A DNA stretch of 64,000 bases from Amphiura filiformis (lineage: Eukaryota; Echinodermata; Ophiuroidea; Amphilepidida; Amphiuridae): contig NC_092629.1 in NCBI RefSeq assembly GCF_039555335.1, positions 4,297,912 through 4,361,911 of the forward strand. The letters run 5' to 3'. Shown here piece after piece: positions 43,501 through 58,300 of the stretch (position 1 is the first letter of the stretch; every line of letters begins with the position of its first letter). The notes below the pieces were generated by a model. It was not told the origin of the DNA and made no database searches. It worked only from the letters and a program-made list of their open reading frames with translations. The position numbers and the translations under genes were made by a program.

Positions 43501-46500
43501 ATGGCAGCCCATTCAAGTCTCTCTACTCCCATATTCTGTAGGTAGTCGTTGACTACCCTGGCTCTGTGGGGGCGACCTCGTCATCTGGGAGGATTGCATT
43601 AGGATCCAGATTGTGAAGATAGGGAATTGCAGCTTAGTGCACAGAATAATGGTCAATTTGGCACATTCTGTTTGAGACTCCACTATAATCACAAACGTGT
43701 ATTCAGCCGTGATAGTTTCAAATGTGGTGTCATTATAAAAGGGATGTAGCTATACATTGATATGCAACATGATATAAACATGTCACATATAATCTGAGAT
43801 ATAGATGCTTGAAAAATCTTTCCAAACTTTTGTTGAGAAGTTTATTATATTATTAACTAGTGCTTCAACACTGTCCCTATGACCTCTGACCCTTCAATAC
43901 GGCGTCCATAGTTTAAACGAAAGAAACACTCAACCGTCAGGGGATTAAACATTAAATTCCTTGTGTTTACCCATTTACCTGTGTAATACTTCCGGGTGTC
44001 TTCCAAGAGCAATGACAGCAAATGACAAGGTGTTTGCTGTGGTTTCCATGCCTAAATAATTATAAATGGGGGAATCATTATAATTAAAGAAGAGGGAAAG
44101 GTCTAAAGCAGACATATACAGACTTGACATTTAATATGGAATATTTTTTGTAAAATTCCAAGACTGGTCTGGACGGAGCCTGCATAAACCGCACGGGGAA
44201 AATAGTAATTGGGGTGTGTCGGGAGATGGTGTAAAATTATTGTTTGATAGAAAATGTGCTTTCCATAAGTTTATATAAAGTGCTCATAATGTAGCAAATT
44301 TGCCTAAAATTTGAGCTTTGTGGGGGATACCATTTCGGACTTTATGCAACATTGTTATGTTATTATCAAATTTATAGTTCAAGTTCATGTTCAAGTTCAA
44401 GTTCAAGTTCAAGTTTTTTTTTAATATGAGAGGAGCTCAAATGTTATAAATCTATATATTATTTTCGATTAAAATACCGCCCAAGCCTGCTTTTATAAGC
44501 ATCAAACAGATACGCGTGCATGGAACGAGGTAAGCTTTCTCTCAATCTTCCTACACAGGCCTATGCATGAAACGCCAGGTTTCATCATAGCTTGCAATTG
44601 AATTCAGTGACATTCGATTACATTGAATTTCATTGCATTCTATTGTGTTTAAATCGATTGTTATAGGAGACTGAATACAATTATATTTCGATCATATTGA
44701 ATGCATTTTGTATTCGGAATGCATTTGACAACAAAAGTTAAGCATGGCGGCCTTCTGGTTATGGTTATAAAGGTTGGAGTTGTTAGCATTCATAATGCAT
44801 TCTACTCATCATCATCAGTCGGCTGCGGACTACAAGCTTTCTCCAACTATTGCGATCTTGGGCAAGCAAAACAATTTTATTTGGCTGCAATAGCCCTTCA
44901 GTATCTCCCAGGAGGTGCTGGACATACTGTAAGTACAGTGTGCGCGGTCGTTCCGGTTTCCTCTTCCCATGTGGTGGAATATAAAGGGCATATTCTTTCA
45001 CAGGCTCGTCGTCTTCAAGACGCACTCAGTATATGGCCGAGAAATTTGAGTTGATGAATCTTGACTCTGGCAACCAGTGGAGTAGTGTTGGTCAGATTGT
45101 AGATGGTTTCATTTGGAATCCGATCCACACGCTTGATGTTTAACATGACTCTGTAGCAAGATGTTGCAAAGGCATTGATTTTGTTTTCCATGTCCTTGGT
45201 GATTACCCATGACTCACACCCGTACAGAAAGACAGTAACACAAGTTGTCTCAAACAGCTTGATTTTTGTTTCGATTGGCAGGGAAGGGCTTCTCCAAAGG
45301 CGTTCCAGTTTCCAGAAAGCTGCCCAGGCTAGTGCTTTTCTTCTTTTTAGGTCTCCAGCACTAGAGCCCATCTTGGAACCCAAGTACTTAAAGTCTGTGA
45401 CATGGTTGATGGTACTACCATAGACTTCAAGTACAGATTGGGCGTTACAGTTTGCAGTCATATATTCTGTCTTAGGTGCGCTGATGACAAGGCCTAGATC
45501 TGCTGCTGCAGTTGCAGTCCTAGTAAGCTGCGACTAAGCCCGGGCTGTGGAAGATTCCAACAGGGCAATATCATCAGCAAAATCCAGGTCATTCAGCATC
45601 CTAGCAGGATACCTGCTTTACCGACGTGGGTAGGTAACAATTCCAACGTCAATTCCAGAAGTTGATTTCTTCAGAAGGTAATCTACCAGGATAATGAACA
45701 GGAATGGTGCTAACACATCACCCTGAGGCACTCCAGTTGTTACTTGGAAAGGCTCCGAGATACTTCCATCTACCATAACGGCACTATTGGAGTCCTTGTA
45801 GAGCACCTGGATGGCATTTACCACAACCTTTGGTATTCCATAATGCCGCAGCACTGAAAATATGACGGACCTGTTGATGGAGTCGAAGGCTTTTTTGAAG
45901 TCCACAAAAGTGACTGTTAAGGGAAGTTGGTACTCCTTGAAGCCTTCCATGATCCTCCTCAAAATGTGTATTTTGCTGAGCACAGCTGCGACCTGATCTA
46001 AAGCCAGCCTGGTTGCTTCTCAGTAGAGGATCAATGTGAGGTCGGATCCTGTTCAAAAGGATCTTGTTGTACACTTTTGCGGCAATGGACATAAGCGAAA
46101 TACCACGGTAGTTTGTCATGAGAGAGAGGTCGCCTTTCTTTGGTAGAGGAATGATGACATTTGTGACCCATTGACATGGCGGTGTCAGCGTTGAGAATAC
46201 TTTCAAGCAGAATTTGATAATCATATCAATCATGCTATCCCCTCCTCCCTGAAGTGCTTCAGCAGTTATAGCAGAGTCCAATGCTGCTGCCTTGTTGGTC
46301 CTCATGGCTGCTATTGCTTTGACTACTTCTTCGCGAGTTGGGGGCTCAGTGATGATAGGAAGATCTTCAACAGCTGGTGCAGGAAGTTCTGAAGCTGCGG
46401 GGCCACTGTCGTTGTTAAGGAGTGAGCTAAAATATTCCTTCCATTCCTCAAGCAGTTCATGGTCACTGGTTGGGGCTGTGCCATCCCTCTTTTTGACTTT

Positions 46501-48830
46501 CACCCCTTTCCTTGAGTTCTTCCCAGAAAGCGAGTGTATGATTTTCCAGGTGGTGGTGTAATTCCCCATCTCGTCGGCCAGCTTCAGGTCTTCCATCTGC
46601 TTATTGAGGGTAGCAAGCTCGTCAGCTTTATAAGAGTTGTTAAGGCTGGTGTTCAAGTTCCTCCATCTTTCTCTAGCTTGACGAGACTTTGAAATGGAGT
46701 ACCGCTTTTTGGCTGCATCCCTTTCAAGTTTAAGTCTGATGGTTGAATCTGATACCCAACTTGGCAGTCCGCATGGCTCTTGCTTTCCAATAACTTTCTC
46801 AGCAACTTCACGAACCGCTGTTTCAAAGGTCTCATATCTATCAGAGATGGGTGTGGCATCATCCATGCTCAAGACCTGGAATCTGTTTGATAGCTCCAGC
46901 TGAAATTCCTCCTTTGTATCAGGATCTTGCAACTTCTTCCAGTTGAATTTTGGTCTCTTGCAAGGTTTTCCTTTGCTTGTTCGCAGACTGGCAGCTAGAC
47001 GGACGCTCACAATACGATGATCAGAGTCCACTTCTACTGAGTTGTATGCTCGACAGTTGCGGAGAGAATTTACCCACTTGCTGTTTATTAGAATGTGATC
47101 TAACTGTGCAGGGGTTGATCCAGCTGGATGGGTCCAAGTCCAGAGACGGTTCCTGGGTTGGGAGAATCTCATCTGGGCTGGTCTGAGATTGTACTCCTGG
47201 CAAGTGTTGACCAGGCGCTCACCATTGTCATTTGTTGAATCATGGTAGCAGTATGGACCAATGACCCAAGGATGGGAAAGATGACTATCTGCTCCTATTC
47301 TGGCATTAAAATCGCCGAGGATGAGATGGATGTTGTGCTTTTTCATACCATCCAGGTGGTCAGATAGTGATGAATAGAATTCCTCCTTGTCAGAAGATGT
47401 TGAGCACTCAGTGGGTGCATATACAACAGTGATGCTAAGCTGTGGGTTACCATGGAATGTTACCAATAGTATCCTCTCAGAAACAGCTTCAACACTCTTA
47501 AGACATCTGTGAATGTGCTTGGACATGACCAGACCCACTCCTTCATGTCTTTGCTTGGTAGCAGAACTGAATATTAAAACCCAGTTCCTATCGTCTGACC
47601 AAAGTTCATCAGTTGGGCTTGGAGTAATGAGACGATGTTCTTGAATTCCGGCAATGTCAATACCTGCATCAGCACAGCCCATAAATAGCTGATGGATTTT
47701 CCCTTGTTGATTAACAGTACGGACATTATAAGTAGATATTACAAGAGGTTTGAAGGAAGACAGGCGACAATAATCAGGGCCAACAGTTCGTGATGGTGTG
47801 CCGAGTTCCCGCTGGTCCGTCATGGAGTCAACAGAGATTGCCGCTCCTCTACCCTCGGTATTTTTGCTAAGATTTGCTTGTAGTTTTCGTAATCGCGGGT
47901 TTTACTGGGAATTATTTTAGTCCAGTCCCAGCAGCTTTACGGGTGATCAGCCCTGTTTCAGCTTCTTTTCTGGACACACAGCAGCCGAGATCTACCAATA
48001 TGCAGTAGTTCGCCCCTGACCTGGAACATGTTGGCCAGTGTTGGAAGGTTGACCAATGATGACATGTTCAACACCAGCCTAATGACCGTTGAGAAGTAAA
48101 TCTTCCTCTTCCGCTCTTTGGCCCATGATGAAAATGTGAAGCCATTGAGATAGGCTACTCCAATATGAAGAGAATCACTACCGTCCTTGACCCCTTAGAA
48201 TACTCAGAAAAATGAAGATGGAGCTTGATGCTCATGGCATGAGACCTTGGAAATAAACTAGCCCTACCAGAAAAACAGCACCTGATCTTACCGCACTGTT
48301 CTCCAGCAGTTTAAGGACAAAGTCCGGCCGGAACATAACTCACAAGTGCTCTTGAAAGACCTGGTATTAAACCTAACCTAACAAATGCCATGAACACCAA
48401 GATATGAGTAACTAGAAGGAGAAAGAACGGAGCAATATCTCATCATGCTTGTGTCGCTGGCTGTACTGTCTACATCGTTACAGTAGCAAAAACATATGGC
48501 CAAGACATTTGAACATACGGCCGTTGAACCTGATGGTTTCCTCCGCCCTAAAGCTGGCATGTTCAGCAACTGAGCTAGGGAGGCAGAGGGCGCTCATTCC
48601 CTCACTCTGGTAAAATACCAGCCCGCACCTGGGAGCACCCAAAGGGAAATCCAACACCAGAAACGGCATGTTAAACACTGATTCTTTGCAACCAGGGTTG
48701 CAGGTGTTGGCAAAGGTAATTTTCAGCTCCCCGACACTGCAGCAGTGTCCATCTTTGCATTCTACTACAATGCTGCTAAATGCACTCCTAATGCAGCACG
48801 AATGCATTTAAGTTTGGTAAGGAATGATGG

Positions 48831-48868
<38 letters not shown>

Positions 48869-50049
48869 CAACCCATTCTCATTCTTAATTTGTACATATG
48901 ATACAAATGGTCAAAGCAGTTAAAATGTATATATGATACAAATTAGACCATGCGCAAGAATGGATGCGCAGTAGTCAAGGATCATCATCATCATCATCAT
49001 CAAATTATACGGCAGTAAATAGCACCCTCTGTTGATAAACATTCACTTTAGTAAGTACTTTTTAAGAGAGTTAATTAATATTTGAGTTAATAAGTAACAC
49101 TATAAAATGTAAAAAGCAGAATTTTGTTAATTTAAAACTGAAATGAGGTATGGGGCTGGCTGGGGGTGGCTACGGGGCGTTAGCTCAAGGACAATATTGT
49201 TCAAGGTTGCGCCGCAGAACTCTATAAAGAAACAATGTTGCTCCCAATACAATAGCAATCAAGCTTAAACTGTAAATTAGCCACCGATAGAGGGCAGGGC
49301 CTGAAGAATGAGGGAAATTATGGGGTAAAAATTTAAAATAAGTAGAAAGTGTGAAATGGGTGACGGGCTGTCTCTAAGTATGGATATGGATGACGGGCTG
49401 TCGATAACAGAATCTAATTTCTGCTAGAGACAGCCCGTCACCCTTAAGGTTACCCTAACCCTAACCATAAACCTAACCCTAACCCTAACCCTAACCATAA
49501 ACCTAACCCTAACCCTAACCCTAATCCCTTACCCCTATCCCTAATCCTAACCTAATCCTAACCCCTAATCCTAACCCTGACCCCTAACCCTAACCCTAAC
49601 CCTAACCCTAACCCCCTAACCCTAACCCTTTAACCTAACCCTAACCCCTAACTTCCTAACCTAACCTAACTTCCTAACTAACCTAACCCTAACCTAACCC
49701 ACTAATCCCCTTAACCCACTATTCCCTAACCTAACCCACTAATCCTAACCCCTAATCCACTATCCCTAACCCTAACCTTAATGTAACATTGACCAACAGT
49801 AACCTTAATGTATAAAATTGGCCAACAGCACCGTTAATGTAACACAGAGGGCGCTAATTACTGCCGTGCTAAATATACAAAATAAGCATCATCATCACTT
49901 CAGTGAAATGCGCAGAAGTCAGATTTTTCTTAAAATGTAATATATTTACATTTTAATCTTTCTATTGCGCATGCCTTAAAATGTATCATATAAACAAAAT
50001 TAGGTGTTCACGATTTGTAACATATATACAATTTAGCTGGAGAATGTCT

Positions 50050-50109
<60 letters not shown>

Positions 50110-51279
50110 CAAGTCATTCTCTAGCTAAATTGTATATATGTTACAAATCGTGAACACCTAATTTTGTTTATATGATACATTTTAAGGCATGCGCAATAGA
50201 AAGATTAAAATGTAAATATATTACATTTTAAGAAAAATTCGACTTCTGCGCATTTCACTGAAGTGATGATGACGCTTATTTTGTATAATTTAGCACGGCA
50301 GTAATTAGCGCCCTCTGCGTTACATTAATGTTGCTGTTGGCCAATTTTATACATTAAGGTTACTGTTGGTCAATGTTACATTAAGGTTAGGGTTAGGGAT
50401 AGTGGATTAGGGTTAGGTTAGGTTAGTGGGTTAGGGTTAGGGTTAGGGGTCAGAGTTAGGGTTAGAGTTAGGAGTTAGGAGTTAGGTTAGGTTAGGATTA
50501 GGGTTAGGGTTAGGGTTAGGGTTAGGTTAGAGGTTAGGAGGTTAGGTTAGAAGTTAGGGTTAGAGTTAGGTTAGGGTTAGGGGTTAGTGGGTCAGGGGTT
50601 AGGATTAGGGTTAGGGGTTATAGGGTTAGGTTTAGGGTTAGGGTCCCAGTATCAACAAAAACATCAATATAGCAGGGCCGGTATGCCCGAAGGTTAGGGT
50701 TAGGGCTAGCGTAACCTTAAGGGTGACGGGCTGTCTCTACTTGGTGACGGGCTGTCGATAACAAAACAAACATATCCATACTTAGAGACAGCCCGTCACC
50801 CATTTCACACTTTCTACTTTAAAAAAAAAAAAATTACCCCATAATTTCCCTCATTCTTCGGGCCCTGCCCTCTATCGGTGGCTAATTTACAGTTTAAGCT
50901 TGTTTGCTATTGTATTTGGAGCAACATTGTTTCTTTGTAGGCCTGCGGCGCAACCTTGAACAATATTGTCTTTGAGATAACGCCCCGTAGCCACCCTCAG
51001 CTAGCCCCATACCTCACTTCAGTTTTTAACTTTACAAAATTCTGCTTTTTATAGTTTATAGTGTCACTTATTAACTCAAATATTTATTAACTCTCTTAAA
51101 AATACTTACTAAAGTGAATTTTGATCAACAGAGGGCGCTATTTACTGCCGTATAATTTGATGATGATCCTTGACTACTGCGCATCCATTCTTGCGCATGG
51201 TCTAATTTGTATCATATATATACATTTTAACTGCTTTGACCATTTGTATCATATGTACAAAATAAGAATGAGAATGGGT

Positions 51280-51331
<52 letters not shown>

Positions 51332-54300
51332 CAACTAAGACGACGACGATGATGACAGTGATGATGATGATGATGCCTACGACACTACGCATTTATATAT
51401 ACATACCAGCGACGAAAAAGAGGGTAAACTCATCAATCATGACTTCCATCTTTTCCTTGTCGTCCCCATTGACTTCTTGTCCAGCTTTGATGATATAAGT
51501 CAACACGTCTTCTGGAACATCCTCACCACTGTTCATCTCATCTATACGTTTATTGATACATTGCCTTCCTGTCTCACGCAAACTCCTCACTGCTTTAATG
51601 ACATCTTCTTTCGTTTTCTTTGCTTTTGATGAAAAGTCAATCTATTGAAAAAACAAAAGGGTGTTCACTTCGAATTTTCTAAATGCCAAATTTCTAAATA
51701 CCAAAAACTATCACACTAATATGTACATATTTCCAGCTCTTTTTAAAACAGATTTAAACTCGTTTCTTTTTCTACTTATTCATCTTTTTCTGCTTTTCTG
51801 TATTTCTTATTCTATTTCTATAAACTGTATATTTGTGTGTAAATGGAGGGCGCTATTTACATATATTTTAAATTTAATCAGGCGGCGAGCGGCATGATGG
51901 GCGGAGAGAGAGAGACGGCAAAACTGCTCAGTCGTATGGTATTTTCCATACACTCGGTTAGTTTTGTCAGCGGGGTTCATTATAGAACCCCAACGGGGTT
52001 AGCTTATATTAATATTATTTATTAACATAGACCTACTCGTTTGTGATATTTTAAGCGTTTTAAAATTTCAAAATAATCCCATTCAATTACACGGTTTACA
52101 AATGTACTGAATTTAGAGAATTCGTGGCACTCACCACTTGAATTTAATTTAGCCAAGTATTATAAATTATTTCTAACATTTCTAGACAAAATGTTTTTGA
52201 ATTATTTTTGCTATTTGTTACTCTTTTCTGATGTTTTAATGGTAGTGCCCAATATAATGGCAGTGTCCAATGACCCGTGTCTACCCTTTGTAAAGATGAA
52301 AACACGATTTAAGATAAATATCGCCATCAGGGTTCACTTTTCTTTAGTGTTATATGCTATCAAACAACCATGTAGGGTGTTAACCCTACATGGTTGTTTG
52401 ATACATTTGATACACGCTTGATACATTTAATATTGGCCTTTTCTTTGAAAAACATATCACTGGTGCCTGATGGGAAGTACCCGTACGCCATTTCTCGTTT
52501 GCGCCCTGATGTATTGGGGCGCACTATACTCTCAATGAATAGGCAAAGTTCGCAAAACCAACGGCGTCGTTATTTGCCAACCATAATTAACTTGAGCAAG
52601 GGACCGAATATGAATTATTCATAACGGATCGATAACTGGCTTCATTTTCTAGCTAGCAAACCAGCGGGATTTTCCATTAGGTTTGCGTGCTTCTTAGAAC
52701 AACCGCGAATTTAGTGGACATAGCCTGAAACGACCGCGAGGTAAAATCAATCGCATTTTCCCCGCTTATATAGACGAATCCAAATCCACGCATTCCTACA
52801 CCTGACTAGCAGCCTTTAGTTGGGTAGCCGTCGGCTACAATGCACTCAAAATGTGAAATGATTCAGCCTTGGCGGAAATTTTAAACTGCATTTCATCACC
52901 CGTTTTACACCTTAATACATAATAATCGGATTAACTACACGCGGTATCTATGTATTGATGTACTTGCGAACAAAAGGACTATGTATGAATAGATGCGATG
53001 GGATTACCTGCGGAATTATCTCTATTATATATATTATTCTATTAACCCTCCTCGTCCTTGCATCTTCTCTAGGTGTTAGGCGGCTTTTATTTGCACAATT
53101 GGACGCTCAAAACACCAGGTTGGTGCTAGCGGCTACCCAAAGATGTCCGACCAAATCCTGACCATGGCTTGGCTCGTTGGATTCGTCTATAAAGCAGTAA
53201 AATATTATAACAATCCATGCGTTTAAAACTAATAATTAAATAGTCAACAGGGGCTTGTCACGGATAATTGAGCTTAGCATGCCTGAATTCCAACTGGGTG
53301 GTCGTTAATACTGGTATCAATCTAGAACTATTGGCTGCAAATGTGGTATCAGATTGGAGCTAACAAGATGCACAATATACACACGACCGTGTCAAGCAAA
53401 TTGTCACAACATGAGTATGTTTACATTTATGTCGGGTTATGTGAGGAGTTATGTTTCCGTTGTGTTTATTATGTTTACCTACCAAATTGCCTATATCACC
53501 GCTTACGATCATTCCATGGAGTGCAGTCAACACCTGTGTATTAAAGGTAGAGTCCTCTTTCTCGATTATATCCAGTTCCATACCAAAGGCTACCTATTAA
53601 ATTAATGTCGTAACGCTTAAATGTCAATGTTTGAACTAGTCCGATCATTCACTTTAAATTTATAGAGCATATCAAATTCTAAGCGCTCTTTAACCAAGAA
53701 GAAGGAGAAGAAGAAGAAGACGACGAAGAAAAACTAGATGGCACTGTTGCGTTTGAGCAAACACAAATATATATGCCTGCGATTCCCACCCTTACCCCAT
53801 AACCATGACATGACCTTGGCCGTTTTTGGCACTCGATAGCGATCACATCCACCAAGTTTGGTGGTGATCTTATCCACCAAGTTTGATGGCAATCCAACAA
53901 TCTATACTCGGATGACCTTGACATGACCTTGACCTTCATTGGCACTCGATGGTGATCTCATCCACCAAGTTTGATGATAATCCAACAAACTATACTTGGA
54001 TGACCTTGGGGGCCCGCGACCTTCGACTTTTGGGGCCAGCAAATAATAAGAAAAAAAAAAGAATAATCTCAACATAATCCAGTTTTCATTGAAATGGATG
54101 AGTCTGACACATCAAAATTCAACATAAGATGCAAATAATTTGTAGATCAATTGTAAGTCATAAACTATACCATACATTCAGGACATTCCGAGCATATCGA
54201 AGAGGTGGTCTTTTCACTAACATCAAAATTGATGGGTACCAAAAATTTTGATACAGCCTGTATTTGGAGCTTTAATTATTATTATTAAGTATTATTGTAC

Positions 54301-55236
54301 CTTTGAAATGGCATCCAGTGTACACCTATTGAAGTGCTCCGACATGGCTATCTCCGTTTTACCATCAGCCTTCTCCAATAACTTCTTCATGAAGAGTGAA
54401 GTACTCTTATTAAATGGCTCCATAAAATCCTTTAAAAACCTAATTCAAAAGGGAAAAGAAAATGAAGAATTCAGCGGAATAAATACATTCAACACAGAAA
54501 AGAAATATAGCAAAGTAAACAGATCATTCCATACCTGTTCCTATTTGAAAGATTTAGCCCAACTTAAGAATCTGATCCCCAATCCTGATATACACCATCT
54601 GATTAAATGAGTTAAATAAATAAATGTTGATATTTATAGCGCTTTATGCCGTAAATATCCTTTCTTTCATTCTTTTTTATTCCTTCTTCCTATCTTTCTT
54701 CCTTCTTTCCTTCACAACGCAAACAGCAATTATCCGCAAAAGGTCAGCAAGGCGAAGAAGTATACTAGTAATTTCTTTTGAATACTCACTTCCGATGGAA
54801 TGCCGTATTTAAGATAACACGTCTTTTATGCCATTGTTCGTAATCCATCTCTGTAAGGAGGCCTCTCCCGGTAAATCGCTGTCCATAAATGTAGCAAAAT
54901 GTTTTATAAAACGTCATTGGTTTTGGATGGCGTTTATCGAACACAACTTCCTTTAAAAGTAAAAGAAAACATGTATGGCAAAAACTTTCCACTGATCCTT
55001 GCTGGCAGCTACTTTCACAGATATCTTTGGCAATATTCCATTAACAAGTAAAATGCGAACTTGAAGTTTTAGAAGAAGATAAAATATGATGGATGGTTGA
55101 TAAATTAAACTTTTTGATTAAACTTGCAGAAATACCATATGATGATTGCAGACACTTAAAAATCCAATCTATGTAACATTATTATGATTGACAAATGTGT
55201 TGATGGATTACTGGGTGATTTGAGGTTTACTTATCC

Positions 55237-55268
<32 letters not shown>

Positions 55269-55277
55269 CACAGACAC

Positions 55278-55322
<45 letters not shown>

Positions 55323-58300
55323 AATAGTGATGTCATATAGTCTGAACAAGTCCAGCCGATACAATAATTGAAACAACTGGTTTTTAAAGTTTTAATTGTA
55401 CAATTCGAAGTAAAACTCACTTTGTTTTGCACACAGTTTCGGTAATCCAATGTGTTGCCTTTCTCAATGGTAAGTGCTAATCGATCCTTTGCCGGATGGT
55501 ATGACGTCATCGGGAGATGATGACGCCCTCTTAATTAATGTTTATAAACGTGACTGAGTTGGGAAATGCAACCGATTGGATTGCCGAAACTGCAAAATTT
55601 GGTTACATATGCAGTTATCTCTACAGTAGAATTCACCACGACCTTTGCATGACTTAAACCACATTAAAAGCTATTAAACCAAGATAACACTCATTGAAAA
55701 CAGCTCAACTATGTTAAATCAGATCTTTTCTGGTTAAATCCACACTACATATGTTTCTGTTTTACCTGTGCGATATTGCAATGAGCTGGTATTATAGTTG
55801 GGTGAACGATTATAAAGCAAACGCAATGTAATAATACTGTGTGTGCCTTTGTTTACCAAATGAGACAATACACCAAACACCAAAGTGCGAATATTTCCAA
55901 ACCCCTTGAAGAAGAAGACGAAGAGGAAGGAGGTGGAGGAGGAGGAGCAGGAGGAAGAGCACACGTACCTTGACAGCTTTTGGATCCACAATCAGGACCA
56001 TAGTAATGTGTAAAATATGTATTAAAAACACCGGAGGACTGCCAAGTTCTTTGTGCCTGCAAGATTGTATCAGGGAAAAAGTAATATTGACACTTAATTA
56101 TGCTTCTAATTAATAAAAATGTACTTTTGAACATGTTAAGGATTAACAATATATTGTAATATGCAAAACACTTGGATATGAAATAGGGAGGTAAACATTT
56201 TACGTGTACTGTTCTGTGAAATAATTCTTTGATCGGAAGCCGTAAATCAGGGATCAGAGCTACTTATGACATATTATTAATTCTTTAATCAAATAACATT
56301 TCCCCTAGACATGTTTTAGTTAGTAGAATAAAATCAAGTTCAACCAAACTTGGGATCATGATGCAGTCATGTCTACAGTAGAATTCACCACGACATTTGC
56401 AGGACTTAAACCCCATTAAAAGCTATTAAACCAAGATAACATTCATTGAAAACAGCTCAACTATGTTAAATCAGATCTTCTCTGGTTAAATCCACACTAC
56501 ACATGTTTCTGTTTTACCTGTACGATATTGCAATGAGCTGGTATTATAGTTTCAGTTGGGTGAACGATTATAAATCAAACGCAAGGTAACAATACTCTGT
56601 GGGCCTTTGTTTACGAAATGAGACAATAGTGTGCATATTGTTAACCAGCATTCATGAAAATCAGAAACATAATGGTTGTAGACTTAACACGGTTTGGAAA
56701 TAATTTCTTCATATTTTTTGGTGTTATCTGTCGTTTACATATCCTTCCTTAAACACCAAAGTGCGAATATTTCCAAACACCTAAATTAGCTAAAAATTTA
56801 GGACATGTTACAAAACTATATTTTCTAGAATTTCAGAGAGAACTTTAGATATTGGCCGGTTATTTTTCACACAGTGACGTTAATTAGGCAATGCCCTATT
56901 ACCTATAACATACCCTAAAACACCAAAGTGCGAATATTTCCAAACACCTAAATTAGCTAAAAATTTAGGACATGTTACAAAACTATATTTTCTTGAATTT
57001 CAGAGATTAATTTAAATATTGCCCGGTTATTTTTCACACAGTGACGTTAACTAGGCAATGTCCATATACTTATAACATACACTGTTTGTAGAGGTCACGC
57101 GTCAATGGTGAGAGTACTGTGTATTATGTATAAAAATGGACAGTAACTGCAGTATATGCCGTTTTTCCCATGCTACCGTATCCCAATATCTGTGTCCCAA
57201 TATCCGCCCACCTGCATGCTCGCTAGCATAATTAACCATAAAAGTAATTATAAATATAGATAAATAGCGCCCTCATTGTTCAGCTTGATTTAAAAACGAC
57301 ACAGTTTTACATTTAATACATCAAACAACCGTGCTATAGCCTGTTCACCTTTCTCGAGTCAGTGATTTAGATTTTTTTTTTTTATATCTCTGAATGTATA
57401 GTGAGTATATATTTTCAGAAAGGAAATAATGCACGGAATCCAAATAGCATAACAGATTTCTGCAATAATTAACCGTTTTTGAAAAAAATTTGATTTTACT
57501 TTACTGACCTGAGGAAGGTATAGCCATGGAGCCTACTTACATATCGTAGAGTACCAGATCGGTGGACCTGTCACTGTTTTCATCATAACCTTCGTCTAAA
57601 TATTTTTTGTGTCCAAGATAAAAACTGAAATGAATTCGAACAAAAATTATTGAAAGAATAATGGGCAAGGATTATCATATCATCATGGCTTGGATGTCAC
57701 GCTATATACCACTCAGTTATTTTACACGAACGGAGCGATTACGATACATTATTTCTGCGGTGTATAAAAAAAGTGTATAAAAACTTACATTCATTCGAAA
57801 TAAAAATATTTACACTTTCCGTAGATATGCAAGTGTGACCATGGGGTCATTGTATATGTACGGTAACGTTTAGAATAGTACATGGTTTTGGATGAGAAAA
57901 CGGACATTTTGAGAAACGGCCAAAATGGTGAGAATTTGATTTTCTCATTCTTTTGGATGAGAAAATAATAATGTTTATTTTGAGCTCAGCGGGGATTAGC
58001 AATTCTCACCAGTTTTAATAAGACAAATAATAATTGAAACACACACCAGGAACCTTGCTTCAAACATTTGAAAATCTTCTGCTGAGAAGTTCTTAATTAG
58101 GCCTATATACTAACTTATCTTGGTTTCTAAAAAGAAATATCTATGATATATAACCAAAGTCATACTTTTTGGTTTATAATATTCAAAACTATGAATATTA
58201 AAACATCATTTATAACATTCAAAACTATGAATATATTAATTTAAAAAAGACTATACCAATCTTATCTGTCTTTTTGTATGGTTTGTTGGCTCTCAAGAGA

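Noticed and set aside
49446-50660. TTAGGG/CCCTAA arrays as a real chromosome end
   Set aside because: They are degenerate, lie inside a gene intron in mirror-image units, and continue on both sides into unique sequence.
51280-51380. Methionine-rich plus-strand protein
   Set aside because: It is a translation of the GAT microsatellite.
53697-53760. Serine-rich minus-strand protein ends near 53700 and 55920
   Set aside because: Both come from GAA/GGA microsatellites; there is no conserved sequence around them.
55420-55510. Open frame ending at a good GTGAGT donor inside P450 intron 3
   Set aside because: No P450 residues are missing between exons 3 and 4, which join in phase 0, and the peptide has no similarity to the family.
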